Part shown: positions 21,119-31,300 of the stretch, piece after piece
Position numbering within the stretch: the first letter of the stretch is position 1
How the letters are laid out: every line of letters starts with the position of its first letter
Source: Plasmopara viticola
Lineage: Eukaryota; Oomycota; Peronosporomycetes; Peronosporales; Peronosporaceae
DNA: 64,000 nucleotides
Reading direction: 5' to 3'
Assembly (NCBI GenBank): GCA_001695595.3
Contig: MBPM02000012.1
Location: forward strand, 434,001 to 498,000
The notes under the pieces: model-generated
Seen by the model: only the letters and a program-made list of their open reading frames with translations
Database searches by the model: none
Told to the model about the DNA's origin: nothing
Made by a program: the position numbers and the translations under genes

Positions 21119-21944
21119 TCATGCTGCCGGTAGAGTCGCAGTGCTCGATTCTCGCTGAACTTGTGCAACTCGATTGCCCCCTCTGTTGGGTAATATTTTC
21201 ACAGACCTTTTAGAACCAGTAATACCGGTCCTGCTGGACATTTCTTGTCCTCGAAATCTGTTGAAAAATAACTGCTGCGGTTTGGCACGATCAAGAATCA
21301 AGTAATACAAGAGCTGGTCACTAGTCCTGATGCTTTTGTATTTAAGCTGCTTCAACATTCCCTGAATCTCTTCCTTCAGCATGGGTGGCATGAGGTTGTC
21401 AACAAGAATTTTGTTTCGCTCCTTCATTCGGTCCAAATAGTCTGTATCACCTGGCCGCCCCTGACCAAGATTCTCTTGGAACCCGTTGTCCTCAATGATT
21501 CTCTTGAACAACATGTAATACTCGGCAACACGACTCGGCACATCCTCAATTTGACAAATCCATTTTCATTTGCTTGCTGAACAGTACCGACGGAGCGCTA
21601 ATATACGTTTCGTTCATCGTTTCACACCTCTCCTTGACCTTCTCCATGATCTCCTCATCTGAGATGTCTTGCTTGTCTTTCCCGAACTCATATTGGGTTA
21701 GAAAGTTTAACAGGTTTGGATCAATCGTGCTGCGGATACCCGCCATCACATTATCGAATGGCTCATTTGTCCACCTGCAGCGTTCCTTCACACGCTCCTC
21801 ATATTGCCAGCGCTCCCTACGCCACTGTACCAATGCGGCTTGTACCCATTCCTTCATCTTGGGCGGCGCAATATATTCGTATACTGGATGCGGGACCGAC
21901 ATGTCCACGTCTTCTTCCGTCTCTAGTCGAATTCGTGACATCAT
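21119..21944 (-). pseudogene. Ty3 gag, frameshifted
   Basis: The first ATG pair at 21,944 starts a frame (21,546-21,944) rich in charged residues, with 'VQAALVQWRRERWQYEERVK' and 'NPDLLNFLTQYEFGKDK'-type helices as in gag-like retrotransposon proteins (here NLLNFLTQYEFGKDK). A one-base shift near 21,550 moves the reading into the second part (21,119-21,541), which is continuous with the zinc-knuckle frame apart from one TGA. The start codon lies about 50 bp inside the 5' LTR, leaving room for a primer-binding site; I could not match that site to a tRNA. Confidence 0.78.
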
Positions 21945-21992
21945 GAATGCGTGGCTACGCTTCTGCGAACTGCGCGCAACTAAAGTATACTT

Positions 21993-22196
21993 TGTAGTCT
22001 CTTGTGCTGTTCAATGCAAATGCAGTAGTGTATTACCGTTCCTTATGCCTATTTCTCCAGAGCGACTGTTAGGAAGGGGCGGTTCACTGCGACTCCTGCC
22101 ACCAGTCGGTTCGCGTAGACCGGTTCGCGTAGACCGAGGCTGGCGGTCCAAGGTGGCCATGTCTGGAATACTGGTATCTGCCTACATCTGTCCACA
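21993..22196 (-). repeat. 5' LTR (right on the plus strand)
   Basis: 204 bp, TG...CA, partner of 17,142-17,345. The 14-bp internal pair CGGTTCGCGTAGAC is exact here. Confidence 0.93.
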
Positions 22197-22201
22197 CACA
22201 A
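22197..22201. repeat. Ty3 element target-site duplication, right (CACAA)
   Basis: Matches 17,137-17,141. Confidence 0.8.
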
Positions 22202-22299
22202 TACGATAGGAAGAAAATTCTCGAGACAGCGTTAGCAAACACGGCTTCACATCTTTGATTTATAAGAATACATTATGAAATGCCGCGGAGTGGAGTTCT

Positions 22300-22960
22300 T
22301 TAACTAAGTCGTTAGCCAAGGACGACTCAACGCTCTCGGTGGGCAATGATGAGCGAATGCCCTCAGGTCTAAACAGTCTTTTGACGAAATAAAAAAAATG
22401 ATCTTACTTTCACCACGGCTAATGTGATGAAAAGAAGCAAGAGTGATTAAGGCAGCGTCGAAGAAATTATTTGGAAAGCAACAATGCACCGGCGTCGAAC
22501 AGTGTGATTGGATAAGTAGTGCATGCTTTGCATCTTCGATGTCAATGGAGGAGGATATGCTATTAGTATTGGCGGAAAGACCATGAACATAAAGTTTGAC
22601 AGCCATCATAAAACACGCTGCAAGGTTTATAACGCAGCATAAATTCCGATACGTGCCTTTAAATCTTTCCACGATTGGTCGACATTATCACCAGCATCAC
22701 TCAGAAGATATTACAGTCGACCAGAACACCACCTTGACGATGTGAAAACTGTACAGGAAGAGAGCTAATATCAGTCGAAGACCTTTTGCACTTGTCTAAT
22801 GGCTGTGGCATATCTGCGCATGCATGCTTATTTAAGCGTTTTCGAAGGTTGGACAGAGGAATTTGTGAAAGGGCCCCACACTTTTCAAAAAAATAAAGTA
22901 AATGTAGAGGTTAAATGTCCACGCGGCAAACCTCGAGGCCTTTGAGCTGCACAAAAGACA
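22300..22960 (+). pseudogene. decayed RxLR-family effector, copy D
   Basis: On the plus strand the sequence follows the intact gene at 25,857. AAGGACGACT...CTCTCGGTGGGCAATGATGAGCG at 22,318-22,357 matches the EER neighbourhood (26,030-26,070). AACAGTGTGATTGGATAAGTAGTGCATGC near 22,500 corresponds to one unit of the 36-bp repeat. 22,570-22,640 matches the second RPTAIM region and 22,850-22,950 the start of the C-terminal domain. Internal deletions and stops disrupt it throughout, and the signal peptide is missing. It begins about 100 bp after the Ty3 element and is the inverted twin of copy C. Confidence 0.72.
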
Positions 22961-23919
22961 GATATGATGATTAGATTAGTTCAGCAGAAAGTTAAATCAT
23001 GCCCAGACAACTTTAACATATTAAGAGCATTTTAGACTTTAGCAATCTGAAAAACCATACAGATTGGAGAATTTGTATATGGCCTGTCTACAATATTATC
23101 ATTGGCTTTATGGTCGTTTAACAGCGTCAACCCGGATGTTTATCTAATTAAATCGGCCCAAAACTTTACTACATGACAGACCCTGCTACACTACCCAGAC
23201 TGCCAGGATCTTGATACTAACTGAAAAGCAACACTTCTTGTCCTGGTCAAAGACATCAGCAATTCGACACTTATGTGTTGGTCTGATACTTGACGCGTTC
23301 GAATGCATCGTGCCCATAACTAACCTTATCACAATTAAAATTTGAAAAATCACGACAATTACATTATAATAAATTGTCGCACGATCAGCTATGGGACGAC
23401 AGAGCTTAGCGACTCAAGCAACAAAAATCTGACCATTGAGGAGGGTTTAAGCAAGATAAGAACCGGCTTTGACGCGGTAATTAGTCGATAATGCAATGCG
23501 TTGTGTGATAGTTGGCTAGTCGCATGGTAGTGAGGATCTTTGTTATTAGGTAGACGTAATGGATATTGGAAATGATGACAAAGAGAGTCACATCCTTAAG
23601 TGAGGCTTGAGAATTAAGCGAAATCTTTAGTGATAAAGTTTGAGAATGACTTGATAGAGACTAACAAGAAGCAGGTCACGCGGCGCGCAGCTTGAATTGA
23701 GCAAGACTGAACGAAAGTTTGCCCGCAAAAGCTATTTTTCAGTCTTACTGATGACAGTCATGGTAATTGTATTCTGTCAGGGGATAAAGATTATCTCGGC
23801 GGCAATTTTGTAAATAGAAACAAGTGGACCAGGTCTCAGAAGAGCGAATTTTGTCGAAATTTGCCTGGGTCTCGTGTGTCATAGTTTACAAAAAAAAGCG
23901 GTAAACGGTGCTCCATTAT
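22961..23919. repeat. duplicated flank of copy D with membrane-protein-like relic
   Basis: 22,960-23,520 is the inverted counterpart of 13,550-14,330. 23,400-23,760 retains traces of the membrane-protein-like sequence (GTAGACGTAATGGATATTGG at 23,550; AGACTAACAAGAAGCAGGTCA at 23,656, compare 838-870 and 16,670-16,700). No open gene. Confidence 0.6.
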
Positions 23920-25560
23920 CAATCAAAGTTTTGACCGTGCAAATTAAGAGCTGTATTTGTGTCTTTCAAGGCCAATCGTGATAAGCTGATTTTTTTAAGT
24001 CAAAGGTAGTCGCTCTCAAAAATAGCTTAAATATCTCGTTTTGCTTAAGTATAACACAATGAGTTCTAAAAATTGAATTTCTTCAACCATATCGGCGTTA
24101 TACTATATTAGGGTCCATACCCGAGCGCTGTCCTCGTTTCTCGACAACTTTTTTGTATCAATACGGGACAGACTGCATTACTCGATGAGTGCCATGCGTC
24201 GTCTTCATTTCCAAGACAAAACGGTTCGTAAAGTAAACATGTGCGCATTAACACACCGACGAAAGCACTCAAAGTGATTTGCCCAATAGTATCTCAGTTA
24301 TGCGGACATTCGTCACTCTACAAGCGATAGAAGGTTAGCGCCCTCAATTTTTTGACCTTGCACCGAATTTATCACACCGGACATTAAAAGATGAACGCCA
24401 CGGGGCTTCGACTAGTCCACTGTTGCTGTAGGCCAGGTGCTGTTCCCAGAAAGTGGCAAGAGCTGTCATTTACGAGCATTGTTTGAAAGAAATCGTACCA
24501 CTCTAAGTTTTGGACATCACCGATCGTTTTAAATTTCAGCATTTTGTCTCAAACACTAAGCCAAGTTGATCTACATGTTGATGCTGTTCAAAAAACTAGT
24601 CCAATAACCGCGCCTGCCTTACTTAAGCTCTGATGGGAGCAAAAATGGCCATTTTCGATCATTCATCAACACATGTCTCGTGCACTCCCACCACGCCATA
24701 AGAATGAGGTCATGCATTGCCAATTGCACTATCAAAGTTGGAAACTTTACACCGAGATCCATCGCAGAATCATTCACCTTCTACGTATAAAGCTGTATAG
24801 TACAAAATTCCCTGCAACAGTACTGGCGGCGCATGAAAGTGATAGACCTATTGTATTTCAAAGGTTATACTCGACGTAGCTGTATGATATTCATAATTTT
24901 TTTAGCAAGCATGCTTTACAAAGGTCACGTGTGTAGTTTTGCGTCGAACCCTCTTGAAGAAAAAGCGGTGACTCAATGCATATTAAATATCTAAGTACCG
25001 GTTTGTCTGTCACCCATCAAATCGCAAACGGCGTCGTTAATTTCTTTGCTCAACAACTTTGAGCATAAAGGCCAACCTTTGAGGCCACAGATCGCCACAC
25101 ATCTTGCGACTTTTATGTAGATTGTTTTGCCCTAAAGAACGTTTTTTACTAAAGCATACATAAGGCGTAATACTTGAACCTAATTAAAAAACTTGGTAAA
25201 AGAAATAATTAATCTTTAAGGTGTACAAAAAATGGCTAACATCTTTATGATTTTCTTTGTTCATGAGGTAAATTAGCAATTTAGACGCCTAAGGGACATA
25301 AGGCGATATGAATTGCTCCGGATTGTGTGATACGATTTCAACACGGCGCCTTAAGCTCTACATCGGCTGTGGATATTCAGTAAGCAACAAATTAAATCAG
25401 CGTGCTGATCGAAGGCCACAAATTGCTCATATTAAGTCGGCATTTCTATATAAGGTCGCAGATGACTTCAAGAACATTCATGTGCATTGGTTCACACCAG
25501 CTTTTTATCATTTTGTAAAGCGAAATCTGAAGCACAAAGTTGTGGCCAAGCGAGGAGCTA
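23920..25560. repeat. segmental duplication, second copy; 5' flank of copy E effector
   Basis: Direct-orientation partner of 11,640-13,410. It ends about 300 bp before the effector start at 25,857. A few short frames are open, but nothing shows a domain. Confidence 0.75.
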
Positions 25561-25836
25561 AGGTCTTGATGTGATCAGTAAAATCATGCAAAAAAGATAA
25601 ACACAAAATTGTGGCGTCTTCGAATTAATGCGAACAATCTAAAAAATAATCAATAGCTGTTTTGTTCCTTACCGAAAAACCGGTATGGTCGTTGAAGCTC
25701 TGCCACTACTTCCACCAACCAAAAGTGGTGGCTGCTTGTCAAATTTCTTTCTATATTTTGCTCATCTACTACACAACACCTAATCTTAAGCATTAACAGC
25801 TGCATACCGGATATAATAGATGCAAAATCACCAGTA

Positions 25837-25850
25837 ATCATTTGCATATC
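25837..25850 (+). promoter_or_regulatory. candidate initiator upstream of copy E effector
   Basis: AATCATTTGCATAT resembles the oomycete initiator core (TCATTYYNCA) but lacks one spacer base and would leave only about 15 nt of leader before the ATG at 25,857. Weak candidate. Confidence 0.25.
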
Positions 25851-25856
25851 ATCTTC

Positions 25857-27575
25857 ATGCGACGCGCATATTTCGTGGCTATCGCGCTTCTCGTCGCGGC
25901 CGGCGGCAAAACTGCTGCTGGCTTCAAACATAATGAGCCTCTTCATGCATCAAGTAGTAACTTTATGGCGTCCGTTGATACAGTGGATGAAGATTTGCAA
26001 AGTCAAAATCTTCAAGAGAGTCGTGACCCAAAGGACGACTTGAAGCTCTCGGCGGGCAATGAGGAGCGCACGCCTTCAGCTCTAAACAATTTTCTAAAGG
26101 AGCCAAAGCTTCTAGAATCTATTATAACTGCGGGTAAAGCGATGAGAACGGAGGGCGAAGCAAATGCGATTGAAGCAGCTTCGAAAAACTTAAACCAAAT
26201 AGAAAGCAACAAGCGCCAGCGCATCTCTTTGACGCACAACGCTGTGGCTGGACATCGAGGGCATCCTTCGCCAGATTCGGACAAGAGTCTGATGTCGGTG
26301 GCAAATGAAAACCCATTAATGTTGGCGGAAAGCTTGAAGGATCAACGTCCCACAGCTATCATGGAAAACGCTGCAAGTCTTTTAAAAGAGCACGACTACC
26401 GACTCGCGCCTCCAGAATCTTTTACGATTAACGACAAAGCTCCTGACGGTCGACTAAAGAACCAGGTCGTCACTCAGAAGGCGGTCCAACTCGATAAAAA
26501 CGAACACGTTGACGAAAGTTTCTGGCGAGAGGAATTAGTATCAGTCGATCAACTTATGCGCTTGTTGGATGAATTTGACAAATCTGCGCATCCTACGACC
26601 GTCAATCGTCACGAAGAAAGTGCAAGTGCGGTAGCTTTAAAGAGCTCAAACCAATTGGAAAGCAATACGCACCAACGCATCGCCCCGACGTCAAACAATG
26701 TAATTGGTCAAGTAGCGCATGCTCCGTCGAACAATGTAATTAGTCAAGTAGCGCATGCTCCGTCGAACAATGTAATTGGTCAAGTAGCGCATGCTCCGTC
26801 GAACAATGTAATTGGTCAAGTAGCGCATGCTCCGTCGAGTCTATCTCCGGTTTTAGTGGCAAAGAATATACCATCTATTTTGGCGGATAGACTTATGAAG
26901 AAACGTCCGACAGCCATTATGAAAAACGCTGCAAGGTATTTAACGCAGCATATTAATCGACTTGCGCCTTCAGGCCCTTCAACAAATGGCGCTACAACTT
27001 CTAATGGTGGACTTAACAATCAGCTGACATCTCAGAAGACATTTCAGCTTGACCAGAACAAACGCGTTGGCGATGTGAAAACTTTCTGGCTTCCGACGGC
27101 GGTGGATCGTCAAAGCGTCCCTGAAGATTGGGCGGATGAAGTCGCAAAAGGCCCCGACACGTTCTCAAATGATGCTGTAAATGACGAGGTCAAAAGAGTC
27201 CACGCGGCGTTTCTCGAGGCCCTAAACCTGCCATTTCACCAGTATCCACAAGAAACGGCTATGATGCTTAGAATGGTCCGTTGGAAAAAAAATGCTGGTC
27301 CAAACAACGACATAACTTCTGCATTATTCAAAACTCTAGCAAAAGACCACGAGGAGGCTTCACGTTTACAGGATTTGCTGGGTCCGGATTTAAAGAAGTT
27401 GCTGGGGGATGGAAAGATGGCGTTGCCAAGAAATTTGAAGAATTTGCAGGAGGCGTTGATTGTGAAGTTGGTCATCATGTACGATTTATTCTTCAGGTTC
27501 TGTTACAAACATGAGGACTTTGTCGGAGACCTGCCTCATAATCCCAGTCCTGCAAGTTGGATCTTGAAGCTTTAA
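25857..27575 (+). CDS. secreted RxLR-like modular effector, copy E (572 aa)
   Basis: The ATG at 25,857 starts a clear signal peptide (MRRAYFVAIALLVAAGG, cleavage near 20-22) aligned with the paralogues. The RxLR site at 50-53 has decayed to QNLQ, while EER is intact as NEER at 68-71. Module 1 carries RPTAIM at 164-169, then 'LDKNEHVDES' and 'ELVSVDQLMRLLDEFDKSAH'. Residues 280-327 are four exact-length copies of NNVIGQVAHAPS. Module 2 carries RPTAIM at 350-355. From about 421 a predicted helical C-terminal domain contains 'LPFHQYPQETAMMLRMVRW', 'LGPDLKKLLGDGKMALP' and 'VKLVIMYDLFFRFCYKHEDF'. No enzyme motif was recognised. It is expected to be secreted and to act in the host plant; the target is unknown. 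No intron is seen. Confidence 0.88.
   Translation: MRRAYFVAIALLVAAGGKTAAGFKHNEPLHASSSNFMASVDTVDEDLQSQNLQESRDPKDDLKLSAGNEERTPSALNNFLKEPKLLESIITAGKAMRTEGEANAIEAASKNLNQIESNKRQRISLTHNAVAGHRGHPSPDSDKSLMSVANENPLMLAESLKDQRPTAIMENAASLLKEHDYRLAPPESFTINDKAPDGRLKNQVVTQKAVQLDKNEHVDESFWREELVSVDQLMRLLDEFDKSAHPTTVNRHEESASAVALKSSNQLESNTHQRIAPTSNNVIGQVAHAPSNNVISQVAHAPSNNVIGQVAHAPSNNVIGQVAHAPSSLSPVLVAKNIPSILADRLMKKRPTAIMKNAARYLTQHINRLAPSGPSTNGATTSNGGLNNQLTSQKTFQLDQNKRVGDVKTFWLPTAVDRQSVPEDWADEVAKGPDTFSNDAVNDEVKRVHAAFLEALNLPFHQYPQETAMMLRMVRWKKNAGPNNDITSALFKTLAKDHEEASRLQDLLGPDLKKLLGDGKMALPRNLKNLQEALIVKLVIMYDLFFRFCYKHEDFVGDLPHNPSPASWILKL
26694..26837 (+). repeat. in-frame coding minisatellite, 36 bp x 4
   Basis: Four units of AACAATGTAATTGGTCAAGT..., each encoding NNVIGQVAHAPS; the second unit has one change (GGT to AGT, Gly to Ser). 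The unit sits at the junction of the two effector modules. Confidence 0.95.
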
Positions 27576-27870
27576 CTTTAAACAGTGGCGACAAGAGTCA
27601 CCGGATTGCATTTCCCTATCACTACAAACGTTACGGCTTTGATAAGTAAATTGGCGCTTCACTATCTGAACTGGCGCATTCACGGTGTGATTGTTCATAC
27701 AGAGTTCAAATCAGTTGGTGGACTAGAACCAGGTAATGTAACGGGAACACGACGTACATATTTCGTGAATTTCGAATAGTCATTGTTTGCAAGGCACTGA
27801 AAATTTATAATCTCTGCTACGTCGTATCAATTCGTTGTCGACGTCCTGCGTAAAACATTCCAACTGGCGA
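27576..27870 (+). other. conserved 3' flank of copy E effector
   Basis: This stretch is the complement-matched partner of 6,030-6,279. The similarity includes TTGTTTGCAAGGCA (27,784) and the GACGTCCTGCG-AAAACATTCC stretch near 27,840. It may be a 3' untranslated region. Confidence 0.6.
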
Positions 27871-28349
27871 TTGGAGGTCGCTTATCTCTTCTTTCGTAAA
27901 TCGCTGCTAAATCTTACACACAAATTAATGTTGTTACCACCACCATCTATCATCTAGTGGGAGACTGCTAAATAGCCAGTCCAGTAAGAGATGTGATTCA
28001 TTAAAAGAGCAGAAGTAGATGACCCTTTTGCTTTGCCAATCTCAATTTGGTTACTCTTAATCGAAAAAGGGCTTCTAAAAAAGCGCTTTTTTTATTAATC
28101 TCCCTGCCCCATTTAAACACAAAAAAGGGTTTAATCTCTATAAACCGATCTAATTTGGCGCTATTTCAAGAGTTCGGCTAAACAAATAGCGCATAAGGGC
28201 GGCGATGTAGATTTCTAGGCCAGCAATTTGCCGTTTTATCAGTATTCTCAAGCATCTGTGAGAAACATGATAATGGACTCTTAGGTGGACAGAATTGAAT
28301 TTGCTCGGCAAATGAAGAAAGGAGACACTTAAAGGCGTACAAGATAAAG
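27871..28349. other. no gene recognised
   Basis: AT-rich sequence with a self-complementary AAAAAAGCGCTTTTTT at 28,077-28,092. I see nothing else supportable. Confidence 0.4.
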
Positions 28350-31300
28350 ACATGGGCGGTGAATGCGAGGGCGGTGCCCGAGTTCTTTCAACCAGTACTA
28401 GCAGAATTGTCCGATGTGTTTCCAGGACAATTTCGAATGATTTACTTCCAGAGCGCTCAGTGAGCATCAAATCGCAAGTGAAAGAGTACACCGCGCCTAA
28501 GCCAAAGAAATTAATCGCTTGTTAAAGACAGAACCAATTGTATTGGAAGATCTCATCAAGGAGAAGCTGCCCCAAGGATGGATTGAAGTGTCGAATTTGC
28601 CGTGGGTATCAAATATTGTCGGAGTTAACAAAAATGTCCTGCCACCAAAACGAACTCAAATCGTTTGGAAATGACTGAGGTCGTGAAATTTGATATTAAT
28701 AATTGCTAGGTAATCGATTGCCAGTATGTGCTTAGTCAGGCACGGGTTCTGCAGATTTCGCTTTCGCTCATCGATGAGCTGTTTGACAAGATGTAAGAGT
28801 GCTCAATTTTCACTGACATTGGTGTAGCTCAAAATTATCTCTGTGCTTTTGTTGCGAACAATTCGCGACAGTTTTCGGCCTTCTCGCACATAAATATCAA
28901 AAAAGTTTGGCCCTTATGGGTCAAGTCGAATTGCCTGGTAGCTACTCACGTCTATTGCGATCCGTGCTCGACAAGTTCGATTTTCTCGTCGTGATCTGGA
29001 AGACATGTCTCCAAGACACAGGCTGTAACACTGACCACATGCGACGAGTCTGTGGACCTCTACGCGAACAACGCCTATAACTCATCGTGAAAAGCACTCG
29101 TTTGGATTGTCGTCCATCGACTTACTAGGACACACTATACATAGTTTCTGATCGTCTGTTGATACAACAAACACGACACTTGCGTTCGAAGAATGGCCTC
29201 ACCGCAGTCCGCAAAGAGATACTTTGTATTTAAAAAGTCGCTGGTTACTATAGACACTTCATCTGTGGTTTTGCTACTCATGCACTACCATTGAGTAACT
29301 TAACGAAGAAAAAATTCGGGGTCCAGAGCAAGATAATGCTATTTACGCTTGAAGTTGGCTTTGCAACAAGCTTCGGTTTTGATGTCACCTAATCTCCCCA
29401 GCAGCTTTTTGCCGCCACGGATGCATCTAATGATTGTGTCGGCACAGTACTATTTCAATGTTTTATCATTCGATTGCATTTTACTCGAAGAAATTTGGGC
29501 AACACGAGTGAAATTGGCCATCGCACGAGAAAGACTGAGTCGCCATCAAGTCAGCGCTAACAAAAGGTGACACTATCTTTATAGTCGACCACCTGATGTC
29601 TATGCGAACATTTTTGTATGTTGATGGACGTTGAATCACCCTCAAGACTCACCAAAATGGAAGCGATTCCTTTTGTTCTTCTCTCAGTTTGTGCCTTATT
29701 CATTGAGAGGTGTGCAGAATGTTGTAGCGGAGTTGTTATGCGGGTGCGAAGAATTGCCGCTATTAGTACATAAATGCAGCAATGTGTGTTTTGACATCAA
29801 TGTCACATTAATGTCACATCAAAACGTCACTACCGCATGGTATCAAAGCTGCGTGACTTGCATGAAGCCATAGCTAATGTAATTCTCGACAACGTGGACT
29901 TTCGGGGGAAAGCTACCCGACCGAGCCCGCCAATTTCACTGAAAGTCCATTTTGAATCGAGTCCGCAGTGTCTTATATGAACTCGTCAGCACGCATTTAG
30001 GTGCAAAGACAAGCACTAAATCCAGCTTTCAGAGATTCTTCAAACGAAAATGAAGCGAAAGAAAAGATTAAGTTTGTATGGCTGAAGAGCTGCTTTATCT
30101 TTGAACAAATTACAAAGTCAGGGGATGCAAGTACCGAAGAATGACAACTTGTGCACGGGTAGTATCAGTGAGCAATATGATGGACCAGTGGCTGCCTATT
30201 TTCGGGATTCAGCGCACACAGTCTCAGGTTGCGCGATGGTATTATTGGTCAACATTAACGAAAATGTTTGGAAATACAATGGAAATCAGTGCAATTTCAG
30301 GAAGATCGGGAATTTCATGTCGATCTCAATTTCATACGGACGTTGGGAAAGTTGTACAATGAAGTTTGTTGTGGAACTGTCTCTTTTGAATGAGTACGAC
30401 TTTATCTTGACGGTCGCGAACAAGTTGTCAAAGAGTGCAAAGTACATTCCAAGTCACACCAAGACCATGCTGAAGAAGTCGCTAGATTATCTTTTGAGGG
30501 AGTTGGACGCGACCACAAATTGCCAAAGACATCATCAGTGACGGAGATTCAGAATTCACGTCAATTTTAGGAATCGCTGACGAAAGAAATGGGAGTCAAG
30601 TTGAGCATGGCAACGGCTTATCGAGTTAAAAGCTACGGACGAACGGGAAATCGAAATCTGGTTCCAGAAAACACATTGCGCTGTAAGGTTTCTTATCATG
30701 GCAATGACTGGGCGAACCATTATGGTATTATTGGGTATGCTCATGCAACACTTGTCACTTTCTCGACAAAGTAATCGCCATTCGCGACCGACACGGAGAG
30801 ACAAATCAGATCGAAAACGCAGAAGGAGATCTCAAGCTCAACACGAGAGGTTTCGTTGATTGAATTCGCCGAGTGTTTGTGGATGAACCCAACAAGTTGA
30901 TTGAACTTTTATCAAAGGATTTGCTCGCCTTAAGAAAGACAAAAGCAAAATTATGACTGGAAGCAACGCGAGATTGAGTTTGCAAAAGAAAATACAATTC
31001 TTCTGGATTCCAAGAGCTTATTTTTGAGAATTGCTGCAGAAAGTGGGGAGGAGAAGAAGTGTAAATTGGCTGCGAAACGTATCAGCCCTTTTTGCACTAC
31101 CAAGACGACCAACGACATTGTCGCGAAATTTGAATTGCTTGCGAATTTGTCACGTCTACATCCGACGCTCAATGTCGATTCATTGGCGCATTATGTGCCA
31201 AGTCCAGGCAAGATTAAGGACACGACCTACGTCAAAAACCGCACCAATCGTTGTCGGTAGAAAAGACATACATCGTGGAGAAACTTTAGAGGTTCGGCTG
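28350..31300 (+). pseudogene. decayed Ty3/gypsy pol
   Basis: Fragments follow the order of a Ty3/gypsy pol on the plus strand. Around 28,385 is VLAELSDVFPG, the usual start of reverse transcriptase. Near 28,760-28,840 come LIDELFDKM and CSIFTDIGVAQNY, the first catalytic block. At about 29,410-29,450 is FAATDASNDCVGTVLFQ (RNase H). At 30,360-30,470 the integrase core begins (FVVELSLLNEYDFILTVANK). Around 30,541-30,620 a MGVKLSMATAYR segment follows the second Asp region, and NTLRCKVSYHGNDWANH occurs at 30,670-30,720. 30,960-31,257 resembles the integrase C-terminus. Numerous stops and shifts separate these. No LTRs were found, so the ends are approximate. Confidence 0.7.

Larger units (their letters stand above)
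17142..22196 (-). mobile_element. complete Ty3/gypsy chromodomain LTR retrotransposon, inactive
   Basis: A 5,055-bp element on the minus strand with two 204-bp LTRs beginning TG and ending CA, flanked by CACAA. Internally, in minus-strand order, are gag, a zinc knuckle, an aspartic protease, reverse transcriptase, RNase H, integrase and a C-terminal chromodomain: the Ty3/gypsy chromovirus order. A polypurine tract (TTGGGGGGAAG, complement of 17,346-17,356) abuts the 3' LTR. The LTRs differ at about 6 of 204 positions, mostly transitions. Five in-frame stops and two frameshifts disable it. The single long reading frame was probably one gag-pol polyprotein. Confidence 0.93.

Noticed and set aside
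25650..25946. Minus-strand 98-codon frame overlapping the start of the copy E effector
   Set aside because: It overlaps the signal peptide region of a well-supported gene on the other strand and has no paralogous frame in the other copies.
28077..28092. AAAAAAGCGCTTTTTT palindrome as a terminator
   Set aside because: Simple A/T runs around GCGC are expected in this AT-rich DNA, and no gene ends nearby apart from the effector about 500 bp away.
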